A stretch of 64,000 nt of DNA from Azolla caroliniana (GCA_043228905.1 JBHGNT010000004.1:22816001-22880000), one strand, 5' to 3'. Positions 47,490 to 59,350 are shown, counted from the stretch's first letter. Program-made: numbers and translations. Notes: generated from the letters alone by a model not told the origin.

Positions 47490-50275
47490 TTATATGTTTG
47501 ATGAGAGCTCATGTCAATGGGAAAGAGTGAGAAAAAGAAGTTACTAGACAACCTCTTCTCATTCTGGGAAGTAGTAGCCCTTGCCACGTGTACCAACAAC
47601 AAGATAGCGGTGGTGCTACTAGATTTTGAGAAAGCATATGACAGGGTATGCTGGAACTTTCTAGAAAGTGTGATGGGGAAACTCGACTTTCAAGAGACAT
47701 GGATCAAAGGCTTTGCAGGACTTTATAGGAATGACAACAATTGCGTTTCATTGGCAGGTGAAAGGGGCCCCTTTTTCTGAATATCCCTTTCTGTACGATA
47801 GGGATGCCCACTAGCCCCATCCTTATTTCTATTATACGCCGAAACACTCTCTTGCTTTCTCAACTCGCGATATCTCAACCTATGTGGTCTTCTCGTACCT
47901 CATTCTCACCAAAGCATCCTGGATATAGAATTTGCAGATGACGCAACGGTCTACCTGCAAGGGGACTTGGCAAACCTCCAAAAGCTAGAAAGTGGGTTAG
48001 CCGTATTTTGCAAGAGTTCCAATGCCATGATTAATTGGCACAAATCTTGTGCAATATGGCTTTCTCATGAAACACATCTTGTGTGGCACCCACATCCCGC
48101 TTTCAAATGGATCAATCAAGGAGTGAACACCAAATATTTGGGTTTCCAAATTGGTTTCAACATACCATCGGAGACTATGATTGCACCCGTTATCCATTCC
48201 ATTCGACAAAAGTTGATACATTGGAGTTCGAAAAAACTGTCGCTAATGGGTCGCATCATAGTGGCAAACCAGGTACTACTTGCAACAGGATGGTACAGTC
48301 TATCATGTTGGACAATCTCCAAGGAAAGTATACATCAGATTCAATGACTGGTACGCAACTACATTTGGTATGGTAAGGAAGATCATGTAAGTCGCGCCAA
48401 GGTGGTGTGGCCTATACTCACAACACCTAAGTCGAGAGGGGGATTGGGTCTTATTTATCCCCTTTCACAATCAAAAGCCTTACTTGCCAAATTTGTTGTG
48501 AGAGGACTCCAACCAGGAAATGACTGTTGGAAAATGCTATTGCGGTTACGTTTCACTTACTTTAGGCCACGAAAAGGGGTCAATTGGGCCCCCCAAATGG
48601 GATGGATTAAACATGGATCTCAAACCTAGTTTCTCCCGCCAATTGGAGGATAGATTAAGTGCATCCATGTGGAAGGCATGGTGTGAAATTAGACGAGGGC
48701 TCAAGTGCGATCAACCGAGATCCGAACCTACCTGGCTCAATCAACGTATCCTATGGAACCCATGTATCAAGGATGAATCTAATCAACTACTAGAATCACG
48801 TAAGGGGTTGTCTTGGGGATACATTGTAGAAGGTCTAGGAAAAAGTATAGAATGTTGGAGACAGTTTATGTCATTGCCACTACAAGATCAAGCCAACATA
48901 CTCCATGGAATCAGGGGTGGATGGACTATGAGATCGGAAATCATTAACGCTCTACTGATTAGGGAAGCTGCTACTCAAAGGACGACAATGGAGAAATGGA
49001 TAGGCTACGAGGAGGAGGGATCTTTGATCCCGAGAGGTAGGGGAACACCAGACAAGATCGAAGGCTTTGAATTGCGAGACACTTAGACACCAACACAGAA
49101 TAACGCAATTCGAGTACTCGCGTATATTGGTCATAAATGGATTGTAGATCCTGATCCGATCAAAGTACAACCCGATTGGCACATATGTACTCATGAAAAC
49201 ACATGGCTACGTAAGGTCAATTGGGACCCTTTGCAATGGACATGGCGTGATCCTTACGCGGGGCAAGGAAGCAAACCCATCCCTTTCTTCTAATTCACAA
49301 CTAGATTGGCTCGCCACATTCTAGTTGCTCAAACCGCCAGAGAGCTGACTGTTGCAAAGGTTTGGCACACATTTCGAGTTCCTCACACAATTATCACCAA
49401 GTTTTGGCAAAAAATCTGGAAACAACAACACACGAGGCAAATTACCACATTCCAATGGCTATTAATACATAAGTCACTACCGGTGGGAGCATGGTAACGT
49501 GGGAACGTTAGCTCTCCTAATTGTGCAGAGTGCCCAAATGCAGTAGAATCAATACGACATGCTCTGTGGGACTGCCCAACGTCCCATCGAATATGGTGGG
49601 GGGTTGGACGCTTGTTGCAATTATGCCAGGTGCAAGGCTCAATCAAGTGGGGAAATATATGTTGGCTAGCATGGCAGACCTCAATTGGCAGATATGAGCA
49701 TCAGGAGGAGGGGATGACTTTGGTGATAAACGCACAAGACTCTGAGGTTTTTTTCTCCACCAGTGGCAATGTCCACTCAACTCCTCTTAATGACAAATGT
49801 CAAGTTGTGTTGGAATTGGTCAGCTCAATAACTCTTTGGATTCTATGGAAACAATGGTGTAGACGGGTTTTCTCCAACCAAACTGCGCATCCAACAAGGT
49901 TACTGCAAGAGATATGGAGTGAAATTGTAGCCACTCTAAAGAGCCAATATGATGGCCTCAAGGGTGGGTCCGATGGAGTCGAAAGACAACGAATAACCTT
50001 CATCCAACAATGGTCGTCCTCTCCCTTTCTTGAGTCAGTGGGCATCCACATAAGATGGAAGTATCGCGTCCCTCAGGGATTTGTACATAATAGTCTCATT
50101 TGTAAAATTTTATAACTAATGGAAGGAGTTTTTTTTTGAAAAAGAAAAAAGAAAAAAGAAAAAAGAAAAAAGAAAAAAGAAAAAAGAAAAAAGAAAAAAG
50201 AAAAAAGAAAAAAGAAAAAAGAAAAAAGAAAAAAGAAAAAAGAAAAAAGAAAAAAAGAAAAAGAAAAAGAAGTTA
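47490..50275 (+). pseudogene. L1-type LINE relic, 5'-truncated in RT
   Basis: The relic starts inside the reverse transcriptase at AVVLLDFEKAYDRVCW. It continues with GCPLAPSLFLLYAETL, IEFADDATVYLQGDL (ADD motif), MINWHKSCAIWL, KLSLMGRIIVANQVLLA and SRGGLGLIYPLSQSKALLAK. The zf-RVT end is FQWLLIHKSLPVGAW, then CAECPNAVESIRHALWDCP. Stops occur at 47780, 48347, 48629, 49086 and 49497, and a frameshift lies near 48600. No endonuclease is present, consistent with 5' truncation on insertion. It ends in TAACTAATGGAAGG plus a GAAAAAA tail. Confidence 0.88.
50137..50273 (+). repeat. (GAAAAAA)n tail of the LINE
   Basis: About 18 units of 6-7 bp directly follow the LINE 3' end. This is best explained as an expanded 3' tail made at insertion. 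Confidence 0.93.
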
Positions 50276-50279
50276 TATG

Positions 50280-52370
50280 ATTATAAATTAATTTAGGAAC
50301 GTTTGTAAACTATTTCACTATATTTAAACAATTTGTATATCCTAAACGAATCACCCCAAGTAGGATTAGATACATGTTCCTATTAAAATTGTCTCTCCTC
50401 AGTTGTTACTTCTTCATGATGAGCATGTCAATGTCGATGCGAAAACTTCCCAACTTCAACTTGTTGTGATGGATTCCTGAAACTTCTCTTGAATCAAAAG
50501 AAAAGAGTATTCCCCCTCTTGGTTTTACAATTCTCTCAAAACTTTCTCTCTTGTTTGCTTTATTTTTTCTTCTCAATACAAACAAAAAATGTTGTTCCTA
50601 TATAACAATGAGGATATTATTGCAAGCTAAGCTCTTTAAGGTGGTGTATTCCTAGGTGACATAAAGGCATTAACTCCTTTGAGGACAAGGTGCTTACAGA
50701 ATTGAGTTGTGAGAACAACCAAATCAATTTTCCTTTTAGCTTATATACTCACATTCCTAGTTCTCCATGAAGACAATTAAACAAGAACCCAATTTTCATA
50801 TTCCAAATTTACCATAGACTTCAATATATAATATAGTCAAAACATTAACTTATAGGACGAGGAGGGTGAAACTTTGGCTCCCTAGATGAAACCCCATTGA
50901 AAAGGATGATAAATTTATCCTAGTTAATGGTGCCTAAATTTGCGACATAACAACCAACTGGTTTTAGAAACAAGACATGTAAGGAACCTTTGCATGTCAT
51001 GTAAGGGACATGTTTTTAGTACAATGATTGAGGTGGTCTTTCTCTCCCATAGTTCTTATTATATCCAAAATTGTTTTTAATTGTCATTCCTTTTTATGAG
51101 ATAAGTAATCAGATGCCTTTTTGAAGTGTTTTTGGTTTCACATATTCATTTTTTTCCTATTTTTTTTGTTCGTCTCCTTCTAAGCTCTTACGAGATGTCA
51201 ATTTTTACTCCAGAAGCTCAATTTCTCACCTATAAGGTGGTTGTGGTCGATGAGATAGTATCCACGTGGTTGATGACATGACAATGTACAAAATATATGC
51301 ACTTCCTTTTATTGAGGAAATGAATCCTGTAAAAAATTTCGTGGTAAAATTTTGAACTATTTACTTGTTATATACAAGAACAATTTTGGTGACAGCGAGA
51401 AACTTTATACATCTCAAGATGAGTTGGTACAATTAGCCATTTAAAAGCTTGACATTGAGTGTTCATTCTAATTAGTGCACAATTCGATACATGTAGAGGA
51501 ATTGAGCATTTCTATTGAACTAATAGATCTTCTTTTGTCTTTCATGAATATAAAAGTCTATAGATTTTTTGAACACACATAGACAAAAACCCACATATAT
51601 CCTTATTAATGAGATCTTAAGAAATTTGAAATTTGCTTTGGCAAGTAAGCAATACTTCTTCCATAATTAAGAATTTGTTCTTTCTCAAATTTCTTTTAAG
51701 TTTCATTGTGAAAAATCACGACTTGTCTTGAGTATGATGTCTAATTAATGCACAATTCGATACATGCTAGAGGAATTGAGCATTTCCATTGGACTAATAG
51801 AACTTCCTTTGTTTTTCATGAATATCAAAGTCTATAGATTTTTTGAACACGCATAGACAAAAACCCACATCTATCATTATGAATGAGATCTTAAGAAACT
51901 TGAAATTTGCTTTGGCAAGTAAGGAATACTTCTTCCATAACTAAGAATTTGATCTTTCTCAAGTTTCATTGTGAAAAATCATGACTTGTCTTGAGTATGA
52001 TGTCTTGACATGTATAACAATGGTTCAGAGGGCAACATGTAAAGAATAACCTTTGCTTTATTCACAATTAGTAAGAGTTGATTGGTATTGGGGGTAGTTG
52101 GACTAAGAGGGCATCAAATTAATTAGCATTGTGGTCACCAAGCCCTAAACAAAATGGCTATATTGTTTAGGAATTATGTGTGTATAATTCCCTTTCTCAA
52201 GGATAACAAATGTGTAATCTTATTGTTCAAGGGATCATGCCTAGAAACCAAATATGTTATTGGAGCTTGGTTCATTTCAATTTTCTTTGCTAGCACTATA
52301 ACATTATCTATATGGGTGTTTGATTTTTTTTCACTGTTAATGTCGATTTCGTGATTGGGTATATGTTCTT
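50280..52370. other. AT-rich intergenic region with a tandem duplication
   Basis: No gene was recognised. The only structure I can define is the 273-bp tandem duplication at 51468-52006. Confidence 0.55.
51468..52006. repeat. 273-bp tandem duplication
   Basis: CTAATTAGTGCACAATTCG at 51468 recurs as CTAATTAATGCACAATTCG at 51741. Both copies continue through GAGGAATTGAGCATTTC, AAGTCTATAGATTTTTTGAA, GAAATTTGCTTTGGCAAGTA and GACTTGTCTTGAGTATGATG. Copy 2 has a few substitutions and a short deletion. Confidence 0.93.
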
Positions 52371-52371
52371 G

Positions 52372-53090
52372 TAGGAGTATCTTCTATGTCTTGGTGATCA
52401 TGAACGCTTAACCACCAAGTTCATGACCTTGGACCAGGAAAATCAAAGACTTTTCGGGGATTTATAGCAAATGAATGTTGAGAAGTCCCAACAACATGAT
52501 GAATTAACTCAAACGGTTCAGCAACTTGAAATGACATTAGTAACTATGCAAAAATAGGTGTTGCAAGTACCAAATTTGTCAAAAGAACCCAAGATAAGTC
52601 TCCCATCGAAGTTTGATGGTATTTGGTCAAATTTCGAGGATTTCTAAACCATGTACGTATTGTATTACAAATGCATCCCACTCGATATCGAATGGAACAA
52701 CACTAGCTTGGTTCGCACCATTACTTGAGAAAACGTGTCCCATTTTTAATAATTTTGATGAGTTTATTAAAGAGTTTCAAGCTTGTTTTGGAGATACAGA
52801 TAGTTTGAGAACTGCTATCAATAAGATTCGAAGGTTACGGCAAGGAGATCTCCTAGCCTCAGTCTATGCGACTAATTTCCAACATCCCTTGGGACGAAGA
52901 GGCATTGATGGATCAATTTCGACAAGGACTTCATAATGATGTGAAAGACCCGCGTCTCACTTTTCATGAAGATCCTAATCGCTTATTGAGGCAATTAGTT
53001 GAGTTGTACGATGTGACAATTGTCTATTCCAACGACATTTTGAGTGTCAACAATGGTCTCAACCTCGATCAGAGTAAACATATGCATTAG
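52372..53090 (+). pseudogene. Ty3/gypsy gag relic
   Basis: This is a broken capsid region of a gypsy-type retrotransposon. It first reads as a coiled-coil-like stretch (TLDQENQRLFGDL, DELTQTVQQLEMTL) interrupted by two stops, then EPKISLPSKFDG. The gag core follows, with TLAWFAPLLEK, FDEFIKEFQACFGDTDSL, INKIRRLRQGDL and, after a frame change near 52870, WDEEALMDQFRQGLHNDVKD. The order and residues fit the retrotransposon gag family. No protease or reverse transcriptase follows. An LTR-like block begins about 70 bp downstream. Confidence 0.8.
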
Positions 53091-53149
53091 TGATAGCGTT
53101 ACCATCCTTTGGAACTATGCATGGCTTTACCCTTAACACAATAGGTGGC

Positions 53150-53490
53150 CTGCCACGATACAATTACATAAAATGCATTGTTGGTGAGGATTGAACTTGT
53201 AGCCTCACATCAACATTACATCATGCTCAACCATATTATATGATTATTGTATAAGATATAGGTGATCTACATATGATTATATAAGATGTACTTGATCTAG
53301 GTATACGCTCTAGACACCTAGAAAGTTATGGAAAGTCCCAGGTTTCTAGAAGGTTCCAGAATATTCTTCACAATATTCAAATGCATGTACCTCAACTCAC
53401 AATACAAATACTTGCAATCTCCTTGATCTCGGACAAGGGATTCAAGACCAGTCATTGACACATCAATCTAGTATTCTCATTTCATGCCAT
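53150..53490 (+). mobile_element. LTR-like block with heat-shock elements, copy 2
   Basis: A reverse-strand tRNA-like stretch (B-box-like sequence at 53188-53198, A-box-like at 53221-53233) precedes a heat-shock element at 53344-53366 made of five perfect alternating TTC/GAA units, plus one extra TTC. A weak TATA-like TACAAATAC follows near 53403. Part order and spacing resemble the blocks at 45.7 and 59.4 kb. It lies just after the gypsy gag relic, but whether it belongs to it is unknown. Confidence 0.5.
53344..53366 (+). promoter_or_regulatory. Perfect five-unit heat-shock element
   Basis: TTC at 53344-53346, GAA 53349-53351, TTC 53354-53356, GAA 53359-53361, TTC 53364-53366, each separated by exactly two bases. 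A sixth TTC follows at 53367-53369. Confidence 0.85.
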
Positions 53491-54080
53491 ATTGTCTTGT
53501 CGTGTATTATTTCCTTGTATGCATCTAGTCTGTTGCTTTTGGGGGCGTGGATCCCCTCCTCCGTTCCATGTGTTTCGAATCCCCTGTTCTCTCTCTTTTT
53601 GTGTTGACCTAAAGTTCATCACTGATCCGTCTCTGGGAGGTAACGCTCCCTCCCAACATCCCCTTGCATGTGCTCCTGACGGTGAGCTTGTGTGCTCATC
53701 AAGCCGAATATGGCGACAAACCCGGTTTGGTTACATGCCCCATGTGCCCATGCACTTTTCTATCTGGAATACGGCAACTGACCGGATAATCCCTATACGC
53801 TCGCCCACCTTTTCCTCTCTCCACTGGTTCCATGGTTCAAGACCTTGGTGGTCCCGCCCCGATCCGACATGTTGTCGCGGATTCCCATGGCTATGTGTCG
53901 AAACGGGGTGGGACCATCAGGGTCTTGAACCAGAGAGAGACGGAAGAGAGAAGAACAAGTTTTGTTGGTGCCGGATACGCCGACTGAGACGCTGACCGGA
54001 GCTTTTTCGAACTCGCGTCGGGAGCAACTGAATGGGAGATAGATAGATAGATAGATTATATTATCGTCTTCGGAGGTCAA
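53491..54080. repeat. GC-richer repeat block with a 28-bp inverted repeat
   Basis: Arms at 53833-53860 and 53905-53932 match at 25 of 28 positions as an inverted repeat around a 44-bp loop. The same module occurs once at 497-524. The surrounding frames are not recognisable proteins. A GATA microsatellite ends the block (about 54038-54056). Confidence 0.6.
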
Positions 54081-54111
54081 ATATGACCTATGAGACCAAA
54101 AATATTACATT

Positions 54112-54537
54112 TCACGTGATACATGTGAAAGTGAGTAGTGACTCTCGATGTTCAAGAACTTTACCAATGAATGTTGCAATCGAGAGTGCACATTGTGGTT
54201 GTGAGAGGAATTCATGCAAGGATTGGGCTCGGTCGAAGAGATGTGGAAAGCATGGTCGAATATGATCAAAGGCAGAGCATTGTATCAAAGTGTGATACTT
54301 AGACTCGCGAACTTGTTTAGGGCAAAGTGTGCATAGCCGACCACTCTCATTACTTGTGCCCCAATGCCTTGTCTCACATCGCAATGCATGTGAGCTAAGT
54401 CGCATGGAAGCAATGGTTCGAATGGCAGATAATGGTATGAGCTCTAACATGGAGAGAGTGAGAGTGAGAGAGCGCACCACTCTCTTAACACATGCTTTAT
54501 ATATAGAAACTGAAAGAACAGAAACACTTTGACACAA
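54112..54537 (-). pseudogene. LINE C-terminal zinc-knuckle region, minus strand
   Basis: A 141-residue frame contains HALRCETRHWG, then GRLCTLCPKQVRESKYHTL, IQCSAFDHIRPCFPHLF and FIGKVLEHRESLLT. This CxxC...H...C arrangement is the C-terminal domain of RTE-like LINEs, the same type as at 5.7 kb but a different copy. No reverse transcriptase is adjacent, so it is a fragment despite the open frame. Confidence 0.6.
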
Positions 54538-54559
54538 ATAAAGACGGATGTAGACAACC

Positions 54560-54562
<3 letters not shown>

Positions 54563-54603
<41 letters not shown>
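54563..54603. repeat. (TA)n microsatellite
   Basis: About 20 TA units. Confidence 0.97.
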
Positions 54604-54608
<5 letters not shown>

Positions 54609-54639
54609 AGAACCACATAATATAACTCTTTCTTTGTGC

Positions 54640-55060
54640 CGGTCCAAACAAACTAGATTATTGCTAGTCGGGGAGCTCTCGGGCTCGTCGCGCCGAGTGG
54701 GGTCTTGCACAGAAGATAGGGCAGAACCGAAACCCTTAGAGCATACAAGCTCTCATATGACTAAACCCTAAACCAAAATGGAACCCCCAAAACCCTAGCA
54801 GACTAACACGAATATGATACAGACTTCGATCGGTGAACTAAACAAACGCGAAACATGAAACCAGAATCGGGGAACTGAAACAAAATGGGGAAAACTCCCC
54901 AAAATGGGAACCCCCACACAAGAGACCCCTCCCTCCTTTTATAGAACAAGGAGGGAGGTACATTACAAGTCGGTCAAATATCTCCCTTTCGAGGGGATAT
55001 TGCCTCGATATGCGGAGCGGTGATTGATGGGAGTACATTAAACACCCTCACTTTCACACC
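54640..55060 (-). mobile_element. LTR-like block, minus strand
   Basis: Read on the minus strand there is a TATA box TATAAAAG (plus coordinates 54943-54936). It is flanked by perfect 9-bp complementary arms at 54928-54936 and 54950-54958. A GT-rich leader follows, with AAACCCTA-type motifs on the plus strand. The TATA-in-palindrome layout resembles that at 58-92 on the plus strand. Confidence 0.4.
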
Positions 55061-56760
55061 CCACTATGTATGCAAGTGCACTTATACCACTTATTAACTG
55101 TACTGACGCCCCATTGCACACCCTTCCCTTTTCCTTTTTATTTGTACACACATTTTTCAAATGTACATGTGCGCACGGTGCACATTGCCGACTTTGCCCG
55201 ATCCATCCAGTTTCGTTGTAGCCGTAAATCCCTACGACATCCACCCCCACCAAACCGCATATCCACCAGAATGTGCCAAGAAAGGGAAGATAAGATGGGA
55301 GATTCTGACGGGTCCTCCGCTGGCCCGGCATTTGTCTCCTGCAGCGGTTGCTGCCGATCCTGAACTGTCGACTTTTGAACCGACCTAGTCCTCGACCTGG
55401 AGCTCATATTCGTTGTTGTCCTCGTCTCTCCACCTCCAGCTCGTCCAGCCTCTCCACCCGAACCACTAGACTCGCCTTTGCTCTTCGTTCTGTCATCTCC
55501 ATCCCATCCGCCAGATCCTACGCACGCCTTCGTCCATTTTTTCGATCGGAGCAAATCTCTTGAATGCTGTTGCCGACCCGACCTGGCTTCCTCATTCTCC
55601 ACGGATAACCTTCATCCGGACCCCTGACCACTCCGATTGCTTGTCGGGTACTGTCCTCGTTGCTCCTCGTCCATGCCCGTTTCGACCCGTCTGCTTCCTC
55701 GGTTCAAAATCGCCACGCGCTGAACTTCGTCGTCGATCTCCCCCGTGCTCGTCACTCAACCCTTACGCGGCCACATTGCACATCTCTCGTTTCACTCTAC
55801 TCTGTGTACCCTTTCGCCAAGGTACACTACTTCCCCGACTTCTGTGTTAGTGCTCTCCACTTCGGTGTCCTCTATAGCCCTTGACATCGTAGCTCGTCTC
55901 GAGGAACGCCCTTATTGTCCAACTTGCCTGCTTGGCCTCTGTTGTCCACCGTGATACTATTTTCGCTTCTTTTGGTGCCTTTGTCTGCTACGACCTTTGT
56001 CCCCTCACCGTAACCCTCCGTCTCCTTAGTCTTACATTGGTCCGTAATTGCCAAAGTCTCAGAATTAGGTATGGAGGATCCCTCTCGGGCCTTCTCTTCG
56101 TGGCCACTATCCCCACTCGTTCCCTTCTCCGCATCCACTGGTCTTGGTTCCTCCGACCCCCGATCGGGTCGGTTTGAGTTCTGTCCACCTCGGTCATCCG
56201 GAACTCGACATTCTCGGCCCTGTTTGGACCCATCCTCGGTCGATCAACGGCAACCCCAACTGCCTCTTCTCTGTCGTTCAACGGATCTCGTGCATGTCGG
56301 GTTGGTTTTGGTCGAACGATCCATGTCCGGATTGCGTTCCACCTGAATCGGAATGTCGATCGGATCGATTCCCAATCGGGCCCACCTTCAACTCTTCTAT
56401 CCACGGGGCCGTCCCTTGCTTCTCTGCCTCGCTATTTCGCGGCTTCGTCCTTAGCCTCCTCACAAGCCACCTCTCGTCTACCTCCGTTGGCATCGTGCTA
56501 AGTCATTTTGCCGTCACCTTCTATCTCTCCAGTCTCACGTCGGCTCTCAGCCTCGACTGCCGAAGTCTCCGGAATCGGTGTGGAGGGCTCTTCTCCTCCT
56601 CCATCTTTGTTGGCCTCGTGCCAAGTCTCCTCGCTGCCACCTCTAGTCTCTTTGGTCTCATGTTGGCACATGGGCTCGAATGCCGAATTCTCTAGAACAG
56701 GTGTGGAGGGCACTTCTCGTCCTCCGTCTTTGCTGGCAGCATGCTGGGTCCCCTCTGGGC
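55061..56760 (-). repeat. GC-rich block with imperfect 41-codon tandem repeats
   Basis: This block is clearly richer in GC than its surroundings. Minus-strand frames are hydrophilic and repetitive. Two adjacent copies read GGREVPSTPVLENSAFEP and GGGEEPSTPIPETSAVEA, spaced 123 nt (GGTGTGGAGGG at 56577 and 56700 on the plus strand), and a diverged copy lies near 56068. Stops break the frames. It may be the gag or spacer region of a non-autonomous LTR element whose LTR is at 54.6-55.1 kb. I recognise no domain. Confidence 0.4.
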
Positions 56761-56767
56761 TCACAAG

Positions 56768-59350
56768 TAGCAATGGGTGCAGTTCGGTTCCGGTTTTGGT
56801 TCGGTTTCTTGACCTTGAAACCAAACCAAACCAAACCAAACCATTTAAAAATTTTGAAGCCATTCAAACCGAACCATTTAAAAGGTAAGAGAAACCAAAT
56901 CGTTTACAAAAAATTTAGTACCAAACCGAACCAGTTCATCAAAAATCAAAACCAAATTTGTTTATCATACAACAAAACCAAACCAAACCAAACCAAACCA
57001 AACCAAACCAAACCAAACTGTTTTTGACATAATCCAACCAAAACAGAACTATAAATTGAACCAAACCAAAGACTCTAGAATATCATAAAATAGACAGAAA
57101 TTTACACCACATTTTCTGAGAATTACTAATTTGCAGAAAATGATAAGATATAACATAAAGAGATAAATGTTTTTTGGAATGATAACAAAAATCCATATAG
57201 TAGAGTTCAAAATTCAAATCCATTTATGTAACGAAAGAATAACAATCCATATAATAGAGTTAATACTTCAAATGAAGCATTTTCCAAATCCATATATGTA
57301 AATGAATGTTCCTCTTTTTGTTTCTAATCTTTTCTCTAAGTTTGAATTAGGGATCTTGAAAGTATAAAATACATAAAAGAATTAAGTAATTAGTAATAAA
57401 GAATTTAAAGAATCGAATAAAAAAGAAAATAGTAAAAAGTATGTCGTAAAATTTACGACGACTTTGAGGATCTCCAATTGCAACCACCATAGTCATTAAC
57501 TTGTGAAGAATCAACATGATTCTTGTATATATAAAATACATAAAACAAGTAAGTTATTAATAATAAAAATAATAAGTAAAGTCTCAAATAAAAAACAACC
57601 AAGTAAAAAGTATGCACACCTTAATTTTCCTTTGACTATCATGTAAGATGTAATCTATTACCTCATCTCACCAATAAGATCATCCAAATTCATTATTAGT
57701 TCTTCATAAGTAGTGTGAAAATGATTTGTCAACCGAACATTAGATTCATTAAAAACCTCCATCCATGATCGAATAGACATTTCAGTTTTGAATGTGCATG
57801 AAGGAAGTTTGATCCTGTTATCAAATGTCATTTTTGCTGCCGAATTAGCCTCTTCAGTAGGTACTGATGATGTTGGTATATCGAGGTAATCACATGCCAT
57901 CCGATATAGTTGTGGCATTGCAGATTTATTATCATTCCACCATTGTAAAGGATCCTTTTCTGTGCTAGCTGAAGGAAGTCTTATAAAGTGCTCAATTTCC
58001 GATCGTGAATAAGAAATAAGACTTTTATTATTTACACCCATTAACCTCCAAATTTTAGAGTTATTATCATTTGGAGGTATTGTGGTTGAAGCCGACGATG
58101 GTTCAACATCACTCGAGAACGAGTGGTAATGGGATGCAATCATGCTTTCAACCAACTTAATATCTAACTCTCTTTCTGTATGATCATTTGGGAGAGACAA
58201 TCTATGTAACGAATAAAAATAGTTAAAACTCAAATAAAAAATCAGTAAGCATAATGACAATTGTAAGATATAAAGGTAAGGATTACCTGGGATCAAGAAA
58301 CATTGCTACGCGAGATGGAATAGACTTTAGCGATGCTTGATACTTAATTAAATATTTTAAGTAGTTCTCAGACGCTCTTTGAAGCACCTCTTGTGTGAAT
58401 CTAGATGATGCTGGAAGTGAAGAATCTAAAAATTTATTACAATGATTTAGTAAACAATTATACGCTAGAGATGCTAGCGATAATGTGGGATATCTTGGCC
58501 CTCCTAGAAAAGTAGAAACCTTTGCAGGTGTATCTAGTCATTCCTCCATGGCATGTATGTGACTCCAAACTTCTCTAGTCAAGACATAACCATCGAAATC
58601 ACTTGATATTGTTAAATCTGAAACTGTTAAATTCAATACATCTCTATCCTTGATAACTTGCCCAAACATTTCCAAGGTAGAATTCCATCTTGTAATAACA
58701 TCAAGCCTTGGGGTTCCCTTTCGCGATGTTCAACCAGCCTAACATACTTCCTAAATACTTCCCTTCGAACCTTGCTAGATCTTATAGTATGGTGCACAAT
58801 TCTCAACTTTTCTGTTGAGGGTGAGATAACCTCTAATGCTGACTTGATGCCCAACTAAAAAATGTGTACCATACACCGTAACATATGTGATGGAGCCAAA
58901 ATTTCCTTACCATGTTCATTTTGTAACAACATGCTCAACTCCTTTGCAGCCGCTTGTGCATCACTAGCTCCATAAAAAATTGTTGCTAATAATCGACTAG
59001 AAATATCAAAGGACCGAAGTTGACAAAAGAGGGCATGTGCACAACGTTTCCTGATCCTACCCAGTAGCATTGACCTCAACCTTGTTGTCTCAGGACATAC
59101 CCAATGAAGTGTTACCGAGTAGAAGTCCTTTAGACTACTATTTGACCAACCATCAAAAGTTATGGAAAATCTTGATTGGCATTTAGATAGCAAATCTATC
59201 ACCTGATGGTGCAACACCACATACATTTCTAAGATGGAACGTTTAATCGTGCTTCTTGTGCTTCACTTGATATCCAGGCACAATTTGTTGTATGAACTCT
59301 TTAAATTCATGTGATTCCACATGTGCATTAGGCAATGTTCCTATCATGAT
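56768..59350 (-). mobile_element. hAT transposon relic, 5' end lost
   Basis: The 3' terminal inverted repeat is at 56768 (TAGCAATGGGTGCAGTTCGG), followed by AAACCAAACC-rich subterminal sequence, 0.5 kb of AT-rich spacer, then a minus-strand transposase relic. The opposite TIR is missing: the transposase N-terminal region is replaced at about 59350 by an LTR-like block. The TIR and AAACC-rich subterminal sequence resemble the non-autonomous element at 41562-42129. Confidence 0.8.
57658..59345 (-). pseudogene. hAT transposase, broken
   Basis: Minus-strand motifs in order are SHEFKEFIQQIVPGYQV, RFSITFDGWSNSSLKDFYSV (catalytic region), SPSTEKLRIVHHTIRSSKVR and then a frameshifted segment with TRWNST. 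The C-terminal dimerisation region is DPLQWWNDNKSAMPQLYRMA with CDYLDIPTSSVPTEEANSA. The C-terminal part is preceded by an apparent intron (about 58285 to 58208). Stops and frameshifts occur near 59225, 58854 and 58630. The N-terminal BED zinc finger is absent. Confidence 0.88.

Noticed and set aside
55348-56695. Plus-strand frames of 70-180 residues in the GC-rich block
   Set aside because: Several overlapping frames are open on both strands because stop codons are rare at this composition; no domain recognised.
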